A stretch of DNA of 13,939 nt from Deltaproteobacteria bacterium (GTDB lineage Bacteria > Myxococcota_A > UBA9042 > DTJE01), in assembly GCA_016784945.1 (NCBI GenBank), contig JADHTP010000056.1, positions 1 through 13,939 on the forward strand, in the 5' to 3' direction. The position numbers and the translations under genes are program-made. Below, one piece after another: positions 1 through 5,595 of this stretch. Positions within the stretch are counted from its first letter, which is position 1. Each line of letters begins with the position of its first letter. The notes beneath the pieces were generated by a model. That model searched no databases. It was not told the origin of the DNA and was given only the letters and a program-made list of their open reading frames with translations.

Positions 1-673
1 GGCAGCTCCGCTTGTCGAAGCGGTGGCGGTTCGTCTCCTTGATGCAGTCCTTGGTGGGACAGCTCTGGCAAGCCTCGGGGTCACGCGCTTCGAGCTGGAC
101 GGGCGTGTAGCGGCCGTAGACCGAAAGCAGCGCGCCGGCCGGGCAGAAGGCTCGGCAGAAGGAGCGAGGCTGGCGAAAGACCAGCCCAGTCAGCAGCGCA
201 CCCCCCAGGAGCACGATCATCAGGATGGCCGTGTAGTGCGGAACGCGATGCAGCGAGATGCCTGCCACGAGTACCTGCAAGGCGAGGTACACGACAACGA
301 TCATCCAGCCGGCACGGAGCAGCTTTCCGAGCCGGGCTCGAGGCCACCCCACCTTCCTGGCTATGGCGTCGCCGACGCGGTTGATCAGCTCCATGGGGCA
401 GACCGTGCACCAGGCCCGACCAAAGGCGAGCACCACGGCGATCATCCCCGGCCACCAGAGGCCCCAGACAACCAGCGTCGTGAGATTGGTCTTGCGGAAA
501 CTCTTGAGCTCATCAGCGCTCATGCCCAGGCCGAGTCCGAGGCCGTTGATCACCAGAAGAACGACAGCCACGAGAGTCAGAATCTGCAGAGTCACCGGAA
601 ACAACGGGGACGCAACGATCGCGCGGACAGGTCTCCAGGCAAGCAAATCCCAGCGGACCCTGGAGGACTTCAT
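1..673 (-). CDS. Polytopic 4Fe-4S membrane protein (NapH/CcoG-like), C-terminus beyond the window
   Basis: Only the first 224 residues are present; the frame stays open to base 1. Hydrophobic segments lie near residues 24-48, 66-84, 123-140 and 147-166, so it is an inner-membrane protein. Cysteines sit at turns next to these segments: GRAWCTVCP (C89, C92), SFCRAFCPAG (C173, C177), then C202, C205 and C210 in a ferredoxin-like run, with C224 at the edge. This layout matches membrane iron-sulfur proteins of the NapH/NosR/CcoG type, which pass electrons or help assemble oxidases; the exact role is unknown. The ATG overlaps the stop of the upstream PadR gene (ATGA), and an AAAGGAG ribosome site lies inside that gene's end about 8 bases before the start, so translation is probably coupled. 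The family is clear; substrate and partner are not. Confidence 0.75.
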   Translation of the reverse strand, partial: MKSSRVRWDLLAWRPVRAIVASPLFPVTLQILTLVAVVLLVINGLGLGLGMSADELKSFRKTNLTTLVVWGLWWPGMIAVVLAFGRAWCTVCPMELINRVGDAIARKVGWPRARLGKLLRAGWMIVVVYLALQVLVAGISLHRVPHYTAILMIVLLGGALLTGLVFRQPRSFCRAFCPAGALLSVYGRYTPVQLEARDPEACQSCPTKDCIKETNRHRFDKRSC

Positions 674-996
674 AGTTCATTCTCCTTTCCGAGGACGACC
701 TCGCAGTGAAGCTCCTCTACCTGTTCGCGCAGCAGGGTAAGCACCCCTTTCCCCCTCTTGGTCAGCGAATACTCCTTGCGCGCTCGGGGACCGGTATCGG
801 GGGCGACCTTGAGCTTCAGCCAGCCACGTTCCTCCATGCGCGACAGAAGTGGATACAGCGTTCCCGGACTGACCTCGTAGCCGTGGCGACGCAGCTCGCG
901 GATCACCCACTGGCCGAAGACATGGCGGGTCTCGGCGTGATGCAGGATATGTATCTTCCAGAAGGAGAGCAGGAACTCTCGCTCGACGTCCCTCAT
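670..996 (-). CDS. PadR-family winged-helix transcriptional regulator
   Basis: A 108-residue protein of usual length for short (PadR-s1) members. The winged helix is visible: the helix and turn GYEVSPGTLYPLLSRMEERG at residues 39-58 is the family's hallmark, followed by the wing ARKEYSLTKRG (72-82) and a C-terminal dimerisation helix (about 84-100). I chose the internal ATG at 996 because AGGAGG lies 6 bases upstream and the protein then begins just before the domain; the in-frame extension to 1065 would add 23 unconserved residues over the putative promoter. PadR proteins repress their own operon, often in response to small molecules. Here the gene overlaps the 4Fe-4S membrane protein by 4 bases, so it probably controls a two-gene or longer operon. 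Confidence 0.88.
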   Translation of the reverse strand: MRDVEREFLLSFWKIHILHHAETRHVFGQWVIRELRRHGYEVSPGTLYPLLSRMEERGWLKLKVAPDTGPRARKEYSLTKRGKGVLTLLREQVEELHCEVVLGKENEL

Positions 997-1015
997 CGCG
1001 TGCCTCCTATTATGT

Positions 1016-1046
1016 AATCCGTAGTCGGATTTCGACCTCGTGTCAA
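1016..1046 (-). promoter_or_regulatory. Candidate promoter/operator of the PadR operon
   Basis: On the minus strand a perfect -35 box TTGACA sits at 1046-1041. Downstream, an inverted repeat AATCCG-TAGT-CGGATT occupies 1016-1031, just before the PadR ribosome site. No good -10 hexamer lies at 16-18 bp spacing (the best is TACGGA), so the promoter is unproven. A dyad here is where an autoregulated PadR protein would bind, which is an inference from family habit. Confidence 0.35.
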
Positions 1047-1119
1047 TCCTCGCCCCTGTCCCCATCCAGCCCCTCCGGTGCTTTGCCTATCTGGAGGCTG
1101 ATCGCCCAAGGAGCGCTGG

Positions 1120-1591
1120 ATGGCCGATAGAACTGATTTTCACTTTCGCCAGAAGGTTACCGAGGCCGAGCTGGACCTGGCCTTTGCGTTGCTGGAGAAG
1201 GCCGATCGGAATCTGGCTGCGGACATCGTGGACCCGGCCGACGAGGCGTCCCGGCCCCTGCCGAGCGGGTGGCGACGCTCCACCGGCGGAAGCCGCCCCC
1301 AAGCCAGCGAAGAAGAAGCGCAGCAAAGCCAAGCCCGCCAAGGAGACCACCGAGACGACCGCGAGCGATCCCGAGAAGGGCGAGCGGCTGCGCGACCTCT
1401 CGGTGGAGGAGCTGCAGGCCAAGTACCTCGAAATTGTCGGACGCCAGACTGGCAGCGTGGCGAGCCACTCCCTCACAGTGACCAACTTTCTTGATAGCAA
1501 TGGTGGGGTGTGTCCGATGCCTGCCTGGTGCAGAAGGCCTCTCTGGACGGGTTCCCCCACAGGGGATACCATTCCCATCAGCGGCAAGTGA
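1120..1591 (+). pseudogene. Decayed composite: phage-like N-terminus joined out of frame to a KOW-less Lys/Ala-rich, DUF2924-like tail
   Basis: A good start (AAGGAG 6 bases before ATG 1120) opens a frame reading MADRTDFHFRQKVTEAELDL and on through LLEKADRNLAADI. I associate this opening with phage tail/baseplate-type proteins, from memory only. After about base 1250 this frame becomes meaningless, while the +1 frame turns into coherent protein: a PKPAKKKRSKAKPAK linker, then RLRDLSVEELQAKYLEIVGR at about 1380-1440, which resembles the start of a DUF2924-like domain. That similarity ends abruptly after QTGS (about 1455). The rest to the stop at 1591 and on to murI looks non-coding. I read this as two unrelated gene fragments joined by deletion or frameshift. 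A real short protein from the first frame (stop at 1494) cannot be excluded. Confidence 0.5.
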
Positions 1592-1642
1592 CAACGCGCT
1601 GGAGAGGGACGAGGAAAAGGCCGGGGAACCTGGGACGTAATC

Positions 1643-2482
1643 ATGACGAAAACCAACGAACTCCCCATCGGCATGTTCGATTCCGGTGTGGGCGGTCTCA
1701 CCGTTCTCAAGGCATTGCGCAAGCGTTGCCCTTCCGAGGATGTCATCTACCTGGGCGACACCGCCCGCCTGCCCTATGGCACCAAATCTTCCCTGACGGT
1801 TTCCCGCTATGCCGTTCAATGCGCGGCGGAACTCGTGGGACGCGGTATCAAGCTGCTGGTCGTCGCCTGCAACACCGCTTCCGCCGTGGCGCTGACCGCC
1901 CTGCGCGAAGCCTACCCGGATATCCCGGTCATCGGTGTGGTGGAACCGGGCGCACGGGCAGCCTGTCATGCCACCCACAACCATGCCATCGCGATTATCG
2001 GCACGGAATCGACCATCGCTGGCGGCGCCTATCAGCGAGCCATCCACTCCATTGATGCGCAGGCCCGCGTCGTGGGCCATCCCTGCCCGCTCTTCGTGGC
2101 TCTGGCCGAAGAAGGGTGGACCGATGGCGAGGTTCCCGAAGCCGTGGCAGCCCGATACCTTGATCCGGTTTTCAATCCCGCGCCGGGTACGGAAAGCCCG
2201 ACCGTCCCCGACACCCTGGTCCTTGGATGCACCCACTTCCCGTTGCTCGCCCCGGCCATCCGCAACGTGGTCAAAGCAGAAACCACCATCGTGGACTCGG
2301 CAGCCACCACGGCTGAAACCGTCAACGACGAACTCACGCGCCGCGGAATCAAACGAGCCGACAGCGTATTCGGCACCATCAATTACCTGACTACGGATGA
2401 TGTAGTCCGGTTCGCACGAACCGGGACCCGCTTCCTCGGCACCGCCATCGGCGAGGGTGAAGTGGATCTGGTGGACATCTAG
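1643..2482 (+). CDS. murI: Glutamate racemase
   Basis: Interconverts L- and D-glutamate in the cytoplasm, supplying D-Glu for peptidoglycan, and uses two catalytic cysteines without cofactor. Both are present in their signatures: VACNTAS (C76) and GCTHFPLL (C196). The N-terminal FDSGVGG (12-18), GDTARLPYG (38-46) and the middle GHPCPLFVALAEEGW segment (145-159) also match the family. At 279 residues it has normal length and looks intact. The start is the first ATG of the conserved frame; GGGA 7 bases upstream is a modest ribosome site. It stands alone: upstream is gene debris, downstream a convergent barrel-protein stub. No terminator is obvious after the stop. Confidence 0.97.
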   Translation: MTKTNELPIGMFDSGVGGLTVLKALRKRCPSEDVIYLGDTARLPYGTKSSLTVSRYAVQCAAELVGRGIKLLVVACNTASAVALTALREAYPDIPVIGVVEPGARAACHATHNHAIAIIGTESTIAGGAYQRAIHSIDAQARVVGHPCPLFVALAEEGWTDGEVPEAVAARYLDPVFNPAPGTESPTVPDTLVLGCTHFPLLAPAIRNVVKAETTIVDSAATTAETVNDELTRRGIKRADSVFGTINYLTTDDVVRFARTGTRFLGTAIGEGEVDLVDI

Positions 2483-2520
2483 GCCCACCATGGAAAAGAC
2501 AAGTACGACAGATTCCCTTT

Positions 2521-2819
2521 TCAGTCCTGTTTCACGGCGTCGAAGGTGTACCGCAGGGCCATGGTGATGTTGAAGTCCTCTACGAGTTGCGTGCCGTTCA
2601 CACGTTGATAGACGGGAATCTGGGCCGTGAACTGGATGGACGTTCCCCGCAGGGCGCCATCCAGGGAACCTGGAAAGCGACGCCGGGCGGGAAGTACACC
2701 CACGTTCCGCCTAAACCCTTGGCCTCATGGGCGTCCCCATGGCCCCTGTCCCTGTGGCCCATTTTCATGGAACCGTCCTGGTCCGCGGTCCGGTACAGGG
2801 CCGTGAAGACACTATGCCC
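2521..2819 (-). pseudogene. C-terminal stub of an outer-membrane beta-barrel protein, frameshifted
   Basis: Read from 2819, one minus frame gives GHSVFTALYRTADQDG, a His/Asp/Gly-rich linker (MGHRDRGHGDAHEAKG), then GGTWVYFPPGVAFQ. At about 2661-2672 the sense moves to another frame and continues GTSIQFTAQIPVYQRVNGTQL then ALRYTF, ending at 2521. The order (PG-containing strand, amphipathic strand, PVYQRVNGTQL, aromatic final strand) is typical of the end of outer-membrane barrels. The N-terminal majority is missing: the stub begins within the end of the GIY-YIG gene. A single-base indel explains the frame change. The His-rich linker recalls barrels found with metal or copper genes, but this is only an impression. 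Confidence 0.6.
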
Positions 2820-3066
2820 GTGAAGAAGCGACCAGCGCCGTCTTGTCACGGCGCGACAGCTTCTTGATCGCCGCCTCCCGCCGGGTCGCCTGGCTCCGGT
2901 CGGACGCCTCTTCCGAATAGACCAGGTCAACGGGGAGCCGTGCTCGTGTGTATTTCGACGCGGTGCCGCCGCCATGGGCCGCCAGCCTCCGCGCGAGATC
3001 GTTGGTGATCCCCGTATACAGGGTCCCGTCGCCACAGCGCAGGATGTAGATTACCCAGGGCTTCAT
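2812..3066 (-). CDS. GIY-YIG domain nuclease-like protein (YhbQ/UPF0213 type)
   Basis: A stand-alone 84-residue GIY-YIG domain, normal for the UPF0213 group. Visible family residues are Y7 (VIYIL), Y17-G19 (LYTG), the arginine pair R26-R27, H31, KYTR (38-41) and the catalytic-position E64 in ATRREAAIKKL. Related proteins act on DNA ends or branched DNA, but the cellular role of most single-domain members is unsettled. Its ATG overlaps the stop of the upstream chimera gene (ATGA), so the two are probably co-transcribed and translationally coupled. Just past its stop lies the barrel-protein stub in the same direction, so DNA downstream has been lost or rearranged while this gene survived intact. 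Confidence 0.9.
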   Translation of the reverse strand: MKPWVIYILRCGDGTLYTGITNDLARRLAAHGGGTASKYTRARLPVDLVYSEEASDRSQATRREAAIKKLSRRDKTALVASSRA

Positions 3067-3683
3067 GATGTCTCGTTGTCCAGGACGTTACGGACGGCCC
3101 GGGCCAGGGATCCCACCGTGAAGGGCTTCTGGGTGAAGTGGGTGCCCCTGTCGAGCACTCCGTGGTGGGCGATGACGTTTTCCGTGTATCCCGACATGAA
3201 CAGGGACTCCAGCCCCGGTCGTTCGGCCTGCAGCTTGTCGAACAGTTCACGTCCGTTGATGTCGGGCATCACCACGTCGGACAGCAGCAGGTGGATGGAC
3301 CCGGTCAGTCCACAACCACCGTGGCAGTGCACCACCACCACCCGGCCCCGGTCCACGTTGTCCGTGATGAATGCCAGGGCGCTATCCGCCTGTTTCCGGG
3401 TGGGCGGTCGGAAATCCGGGATGGGCACCTGCAGCGCGGCGACGGTCTTTGACGCCAGGTCGGGATAGGACTTTTCCCTCAGGTTGAGCACAGCCAGAGG
3501 TTTTCCGTGCGCCGCCTCCCGCAGGGTCGACAGCCATTGGTCCGGTCCGCCGGGCGCCTTTTCCGGTGCCGCCGCGGCGATAAGGTGACCCGGTATGACC
3601 CACCCCCACCAGTCCCGCGCGGGCTTTTGTGTGCAGGCCGCCAGCACGAGCAGGGCGGCAAGGGGCAGAAACAGACGGATCAT
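3063..3683 (-). CDS. Chimeric lipoprotein: dual-specificity-phosphatase-like domain fused to a truncated response-regulator receiver
   Basis: Residues 1-17 are a lipoprotein signal (MIRLFLPLAALLVLAAC, lipobox LAAC). Residues about 55-125 look like an atypical dual-specificity phosphatase: VLNLRE, the general-acid loop PIPDFRPPT (D90) and VVVHCHGGCG (C120). The P-loop should read HCx5R, but residue 126 is Leu, so the catalytic arginine is gone. From about residue 131 the sequence becomes the second half of a receiver domain: HLLLSDVVMPDINGREL (acceptor-position D136), FMSGYTENVIAHHGVLD, QKPF (K186), as in hybrid histidine kinases. The receiver's first strand and acidic pair are absent. A receiver exported behind a lipoprotein signal could not meet its kinase, so this looks like an accidental deletion fusion that stayed in frame. 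GGGAGG lies 5 bases before the ATG. The next gene overlaps by 4 bases. It may be a pseudogene with an open frame. Confidence 0.7.
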   Translation of the reverse strand: MIRLFLPLAALLVLAACTQKPARDWWGWVIPGHLIAAAAPEKAPGGPDQWLSTLREAAHGKPLAVLNLREKSYPDLASKTVAALQVPIPDFRPPTRKQADSALAFITDNVDRGRVVVVHCHGGCGLTGSIHLLLSDVVMPDINGRELFDKLQAERPGLESLFMSGYTENVIAHHGVLDRGTHFTQKPFTVGSLARAVRNVLDNETS

Positions 3684-3705
3684 GAAAGCCTCCCGATCCT
3701 GCCTG

Positions 3706-3734
3706 ATTGTAGACTCCGACGAAACCGATGGAAA
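3706..3734 (-). promoter_or_regulatory. Candidate promoter for the chimera/GIY-YIG operon
   Basis: On the minus strand TTTCCA (3734-3729) and TACAAT (3711-3706) are separated by 17 bp, each a 4-5/6 match to sigma-70 boxes. Transcription would begin about 15-20 bases before the start codon at 3683. Not tested. Confidence 0.4.
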
Positions 3735-3772
3735 ATCCCGACAAGCGATATTGTTCCTGGCAGGATATCATC

Positions 3773-3800
3773 TTGTATTCCTGTGAAGTTGCAGTATTCT
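3773..3800 (+). promoter_or_regulatory. Weak candidate promoter for the IHF gene
   Basis: TTGTAT (3773-3778) and TATTCT (3795-3800) with a 16-bp spacer lie about 40 bases upstream of the start at 3840, in an AT-richer patch. The match is modest. Together with the minus-strand candidate it would make this a divergent promoter region. Confidence 0.25.
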
Positions 3801-3839
3801 ATGGAGAATTCTGGTGCCGGCACATTGGGAGGTTGCTGC

Positions 3840-4118
3840 ATGACCAAGACCGATATCATTGAAGGCGTCTACGAACAGCTGGGCGGTTTTTCGAAAAAAG
3901 AGGCCGCGGAATACGTGGAAACCACCTTCGATCTGGTGAAAGACGCCCTCAAGCGCGGCGACAAGGTCAAGGTCACGGGGTTCGGCACGTTCACGGTGCG
4001 TGCAAAAAGGAAACGCAAGGGCCGCAACCCGAAGACCGGCGAAGCCATGGACATCACCGCCCGCAAGGTGTGCACCTTCAAGCCCAGCAACGTTGTGAAG
4101 TCGCTCCTTAGGTCTTGA
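3840..4118 (+). CDS. ihfA: Integration host factor alpha-like / HU-family DNA-bending protein
   Basis: A 92-residue HU/IHF-family protein. The N-terminal MTKTDIIEGVYEQLGGFSKK, the GDKVKVTGFGTFTVR strand region (about 40-54), the arm GRNPKTGEAMDI (61-72) carrying the intercalating proline of GRNPKTG, and FKPSNVVK (about 80-87) are all in place. The TKxDIIExVYE opening and VCTFKPS end favour IHF alpha over HU. IHF bends DNA at specific sites as an alpha/beta dimer and serves recombination, replication and transcription. GGGAGG 7-8 bases upstream fixes the ATG at 3840; the in-frame extension towards 3507 would run over the opposite-strand chimera gene and lacks family similarity. It is monocistronic here, not beside pheT as in gammaproteobacteria. 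Confidence 0.92.
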   Translation: MTKTDIIEGVYEQLGGFSKKEAAEYVETTFDLVKDALKRGDKVKVTGFGTFTVRAKRKRKGRNPKTGEAMDITARKVCTFKPSNVVKSLLRS

Positions 4119-4591
4119 ACCTGCGCTTCAACGTTGACTCAAGGATCTCGCCCGGTCGTGAATCAGGCACAATGTCCTCATGGGATCGGTGTAAGAAGGG
4201 CGGGTCGCATGATTTCCAGCATCGTAGTCAGGAGGGTGGTCAGCCCGGTCTTTCCTTGTTGCCCCGTTTCTCAGGCGTACCCCTGCCGGCCCACCGGTTT
4301 CCAGTGGTCCAGGCGCGACACTCAGGGCATTCATCGATACCGTCGGGCCTGTCGGCGGCGATCTTCCAGTTCGAATTGCTCCGGACATCGGGCGGCACGT
4401 GAGAGCACGCGTAGCGGGAATGGTAGGTCTCGGAAGCAGGAGACAGTCTGGTGAAGTACTCCATATTCGCCGGACACAATAGCACGGACGACCCTTATAA
4501 ATCTTGAAGATCGATGTCGGAGGGATGAAGTGAAGGGGGATGGGACGCGCCCCGGACCGCCCTCACGGATGGCCCGGAGCGACTCATGCGC
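4119..4591. other. Gene-free interval between the convergent ihfA and RRM genes
   Basis: About 470 bases with several short overlapping frames on both strands but none with a good ribosome site plus a recognisable protein. The longest minus frame (4240-4485) contains a CPEC pair near its middle, yet its composition is not convincing. No tRNA, strong terminator or repeat was seen; the AT-rich spot near 4495-4511 contains the small dyad ATCTTGAAGAT. Confidence 0.5.
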
Positions 4592-4891
4592 TTACCAGGA
4601 ACGGTTGCTCCGGTAACCACCGCCACCGCCACCGCCACGATTTTCGCGCTCACGCGGGTAATCCACACGGATGTTGCGGCCGTCGAGTTCGGTACCGTCC
4701 AGCTCTTCCTTGCACTTCGCGGCAGCTTCCTCGTCCACGAACGTCACGAAGCCGAAGCCCCGCGAGCGACCCGTGTCACGGTCGGTGATGATCCGGACTT
4801 CCTCCAGCTCACCATAGGAGCCCACCGCGCTCCGCAGCGAATCCTCGGACGAGGCCCACGCCAGACCACCAATAAACAGCTTGTTCTTCAT
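4592..4891 (-). CDS. Small glycine-tailed RRM RNA-binding protein
   Basis: A 99-residue protein with one RNA recognition motif: RNP2 LFIGGL at residues 5-10 and RNP1 RGFGFVTF at 44-51, with the conserved aromatic positions intact. A short Arg/Gly tail (RENRGGGGGGGYRSNRSW) ends it, as in bacterial and cyanobacterial Rbp proteins. Such proteins bind single-stranded RNA and in cyanobacteria are often cold-induced; that regulation is family knowledge, not shown here. The ATG at 4891 is chosen because AAGGGAG lies 8 bases upstream and MKNKLFIGGL starts the fold; the in-frame extension to 4966 would translate through two strong hairpins. It is monocistronic with its own promoter and a long leader. 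Confidence 0.93.
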   Translation of the reverse strand: MKNKLFIGGLAWASSEDSLRSAVGSYGELEEVRIITDRDTGRSRGFGFVTFVDEEAAAKCKEELDGTELDGRNIRVDYPRERENRGGGGGGGYRSNRSW

Positions 4892-5105
4892 TTCGGCAAC
4901 TCCCTTGAAACAGACGGGGCATTTTGCCCCTTTTCTGGTGCAACATGCACCGGACATGGAGGCCACCGCCGATGCGGTGTCCGGTTCATCCTGTTACACA
5001 GCGCAGACATGCGCCTCCATACCTTCCGACTCCATGACGGTCTGTTTAGGGACCATGACGGATCGCGACTAGGATCGTGCGGGCAGGCAAACCACCTCGA
5101 GAACC
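4892..5105 (-). promoter_or_regulatory. Long structured 5' leader of the RRM gene
   Basis: About 210 bases lie between the predicted transcription start and the ATG. Short perfect hairpins crowd the start-proximal half: GGGGCA/TGCCCC with a 3-base loop (4916-4930), GGTGCA/TGCACC with a 3-base loop (4937-4951), CACCGC/GCGGTG with a 4-base loop (4964-4979) framed by CCGGA/TCCGG (4950-4954, 4980-4984), and GCGCA/TGCGC (5001-5014). An 8-bp long-range pair ATGGAGGC/GCCTCCAT (4956-4963, 5013-5020) would compete with some of these. A 9-bp direct repeat CCATGACGG occurs at 5032-5040 and 5053-5061, 21 bp apart. This fits post-transcriptional control such as cold response or autoregulation; that is an inference. 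Confidence 0.5.
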
Positions 5106-5111
5106 GGGATT

Positions 5112-5140
5112 ATTCTACCATACCGGCAAAAAGTTCACAA
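5112..5140 (-). promoter_or_regulatory. Sigma-70-type promoter for the RRM gene
   Basis: Minus strand: TTGTGA (5140-5135), a 17-bp spacer, then TAGAAT (5117-5112). The -10 box matches 5/6 and the -35 box 4/6, with ideal spacing. Transcription would begin near 5105. Confidence 0.5.
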
Positions 5141-5349
5141 ACGACCTGCTGCGACGGTCGGAATCGTACTACCCTCAGGTGGCAGGGCCTGGAAGTGGAG
5201 CCACTTGATGAAGCGTTTCAGAATGCCTTTGTTGTCGCCATGCGTCTTGTCGCGGGGCATGGGATTGCCCTGTTGTATTCAGATTAATACTGACCAACAA
5301 CCGTCAAGTCGGTAGTGGTCAGTCAGTCGGTCACTGATTAGTCGCCATA
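5141..5349. other. Stretch without a convincing gene upstream of the RRM promoter
   Basis: A 41-codon minus frame (5260-5135) begins MPRDKTHGDNKGILKRFIKW, but its ribosome site is weak, I do not recognise it, and it ends in the RRM -35 box. Towards the right end lies an inverted repeat (5289-5323), then a transposase scrap. The stretch may be insertion-sequence debris. Confidence 0.35.
5289..5323. repeat. 8-bp inverted repeat ACTGACCA / TGGTCAGT
   Basis: Arms at 5289-5296 and 5316-5323 with a 19-base spacer, followed by AGTC-rich sequence (AGTCAGTCGGTC). It lies about 30 bases before the transposase fragment and could be part of an eroded element end, though no matching partner was found on the other side. 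Confidence 0.35.
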
Positions 5350-5505
5350 TCCGTGTGCGCCGTGCGGGAGATCGTCCTGTTGACCAATCACCTGGATTTT
5401 GGAGCCACCACTATCGGCGCCATCTACAAGGACTGCCGGGAAATCGAGTTGTTCTTCGATTGCGTCCGATCATGCGGACACAACAGGTGTGCTCAATCCT
5501 GTTAG
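5350..5505 (+). pseudogene. Remnant of an IS4-type DDE transposase (catalytic-Glu region)
   Basis: In one plus frame bases 5371-5460 read IVLLTNHLDFGATTIGAIYK followed by DCREIELFFD, ending at TAG 5503-5505. It matches, with changes, the segment of IS4-family transposases usually seen as LTNxxxxxxxTIAxIYKxRWQIExFFK, which carries the third catalytic residue (Glu of IELFF). The usual RWQ is CRE here, and both the N-terminal two thirds and the C-terminus are missing, so it cannot be active. It marks an old insertion between the RRM gene and the lipoprotein block. Confidence 0.6.
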
Positions 5506-5595
5506 CAACCTTTGGATTTCATAGGTGGATGAGTTTTGGCGAGCGACAGGTGGGAGCCTGGGTGTGGTCCCGGGAGAAATGGGCCCCGCTGCCCC

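Noticed and set aside
1157..2491. A 444-codon open frame on the minus strand
   Set aside because: It runs opposite murI, which has all its catalytic motifs, and has shadow-like composition.
4240..4485. Minus-strand frame with a CPEC pair
   Set aside because: No convincing ribosome site, no recognisable family, and other frames in the same stretch are equally open.
4916..4934. GGGGCA/TGCCCC followed by TTTT as a plus-strand Rho-independent terminator
   Set aside because: No plus-strand gene ends nearby (ihfA stops 800 bases earlier), and the hairpin belongs to a cluster in the minus-strand RRM leader.
5135..5260. 41-codon minus-strand frame starting MPRDKTHGD
   Set aside because: Weak ribosome site, unrecognised protein, and it ends in the predicted RRM promoter; could be a relic, not claimed as a gene.
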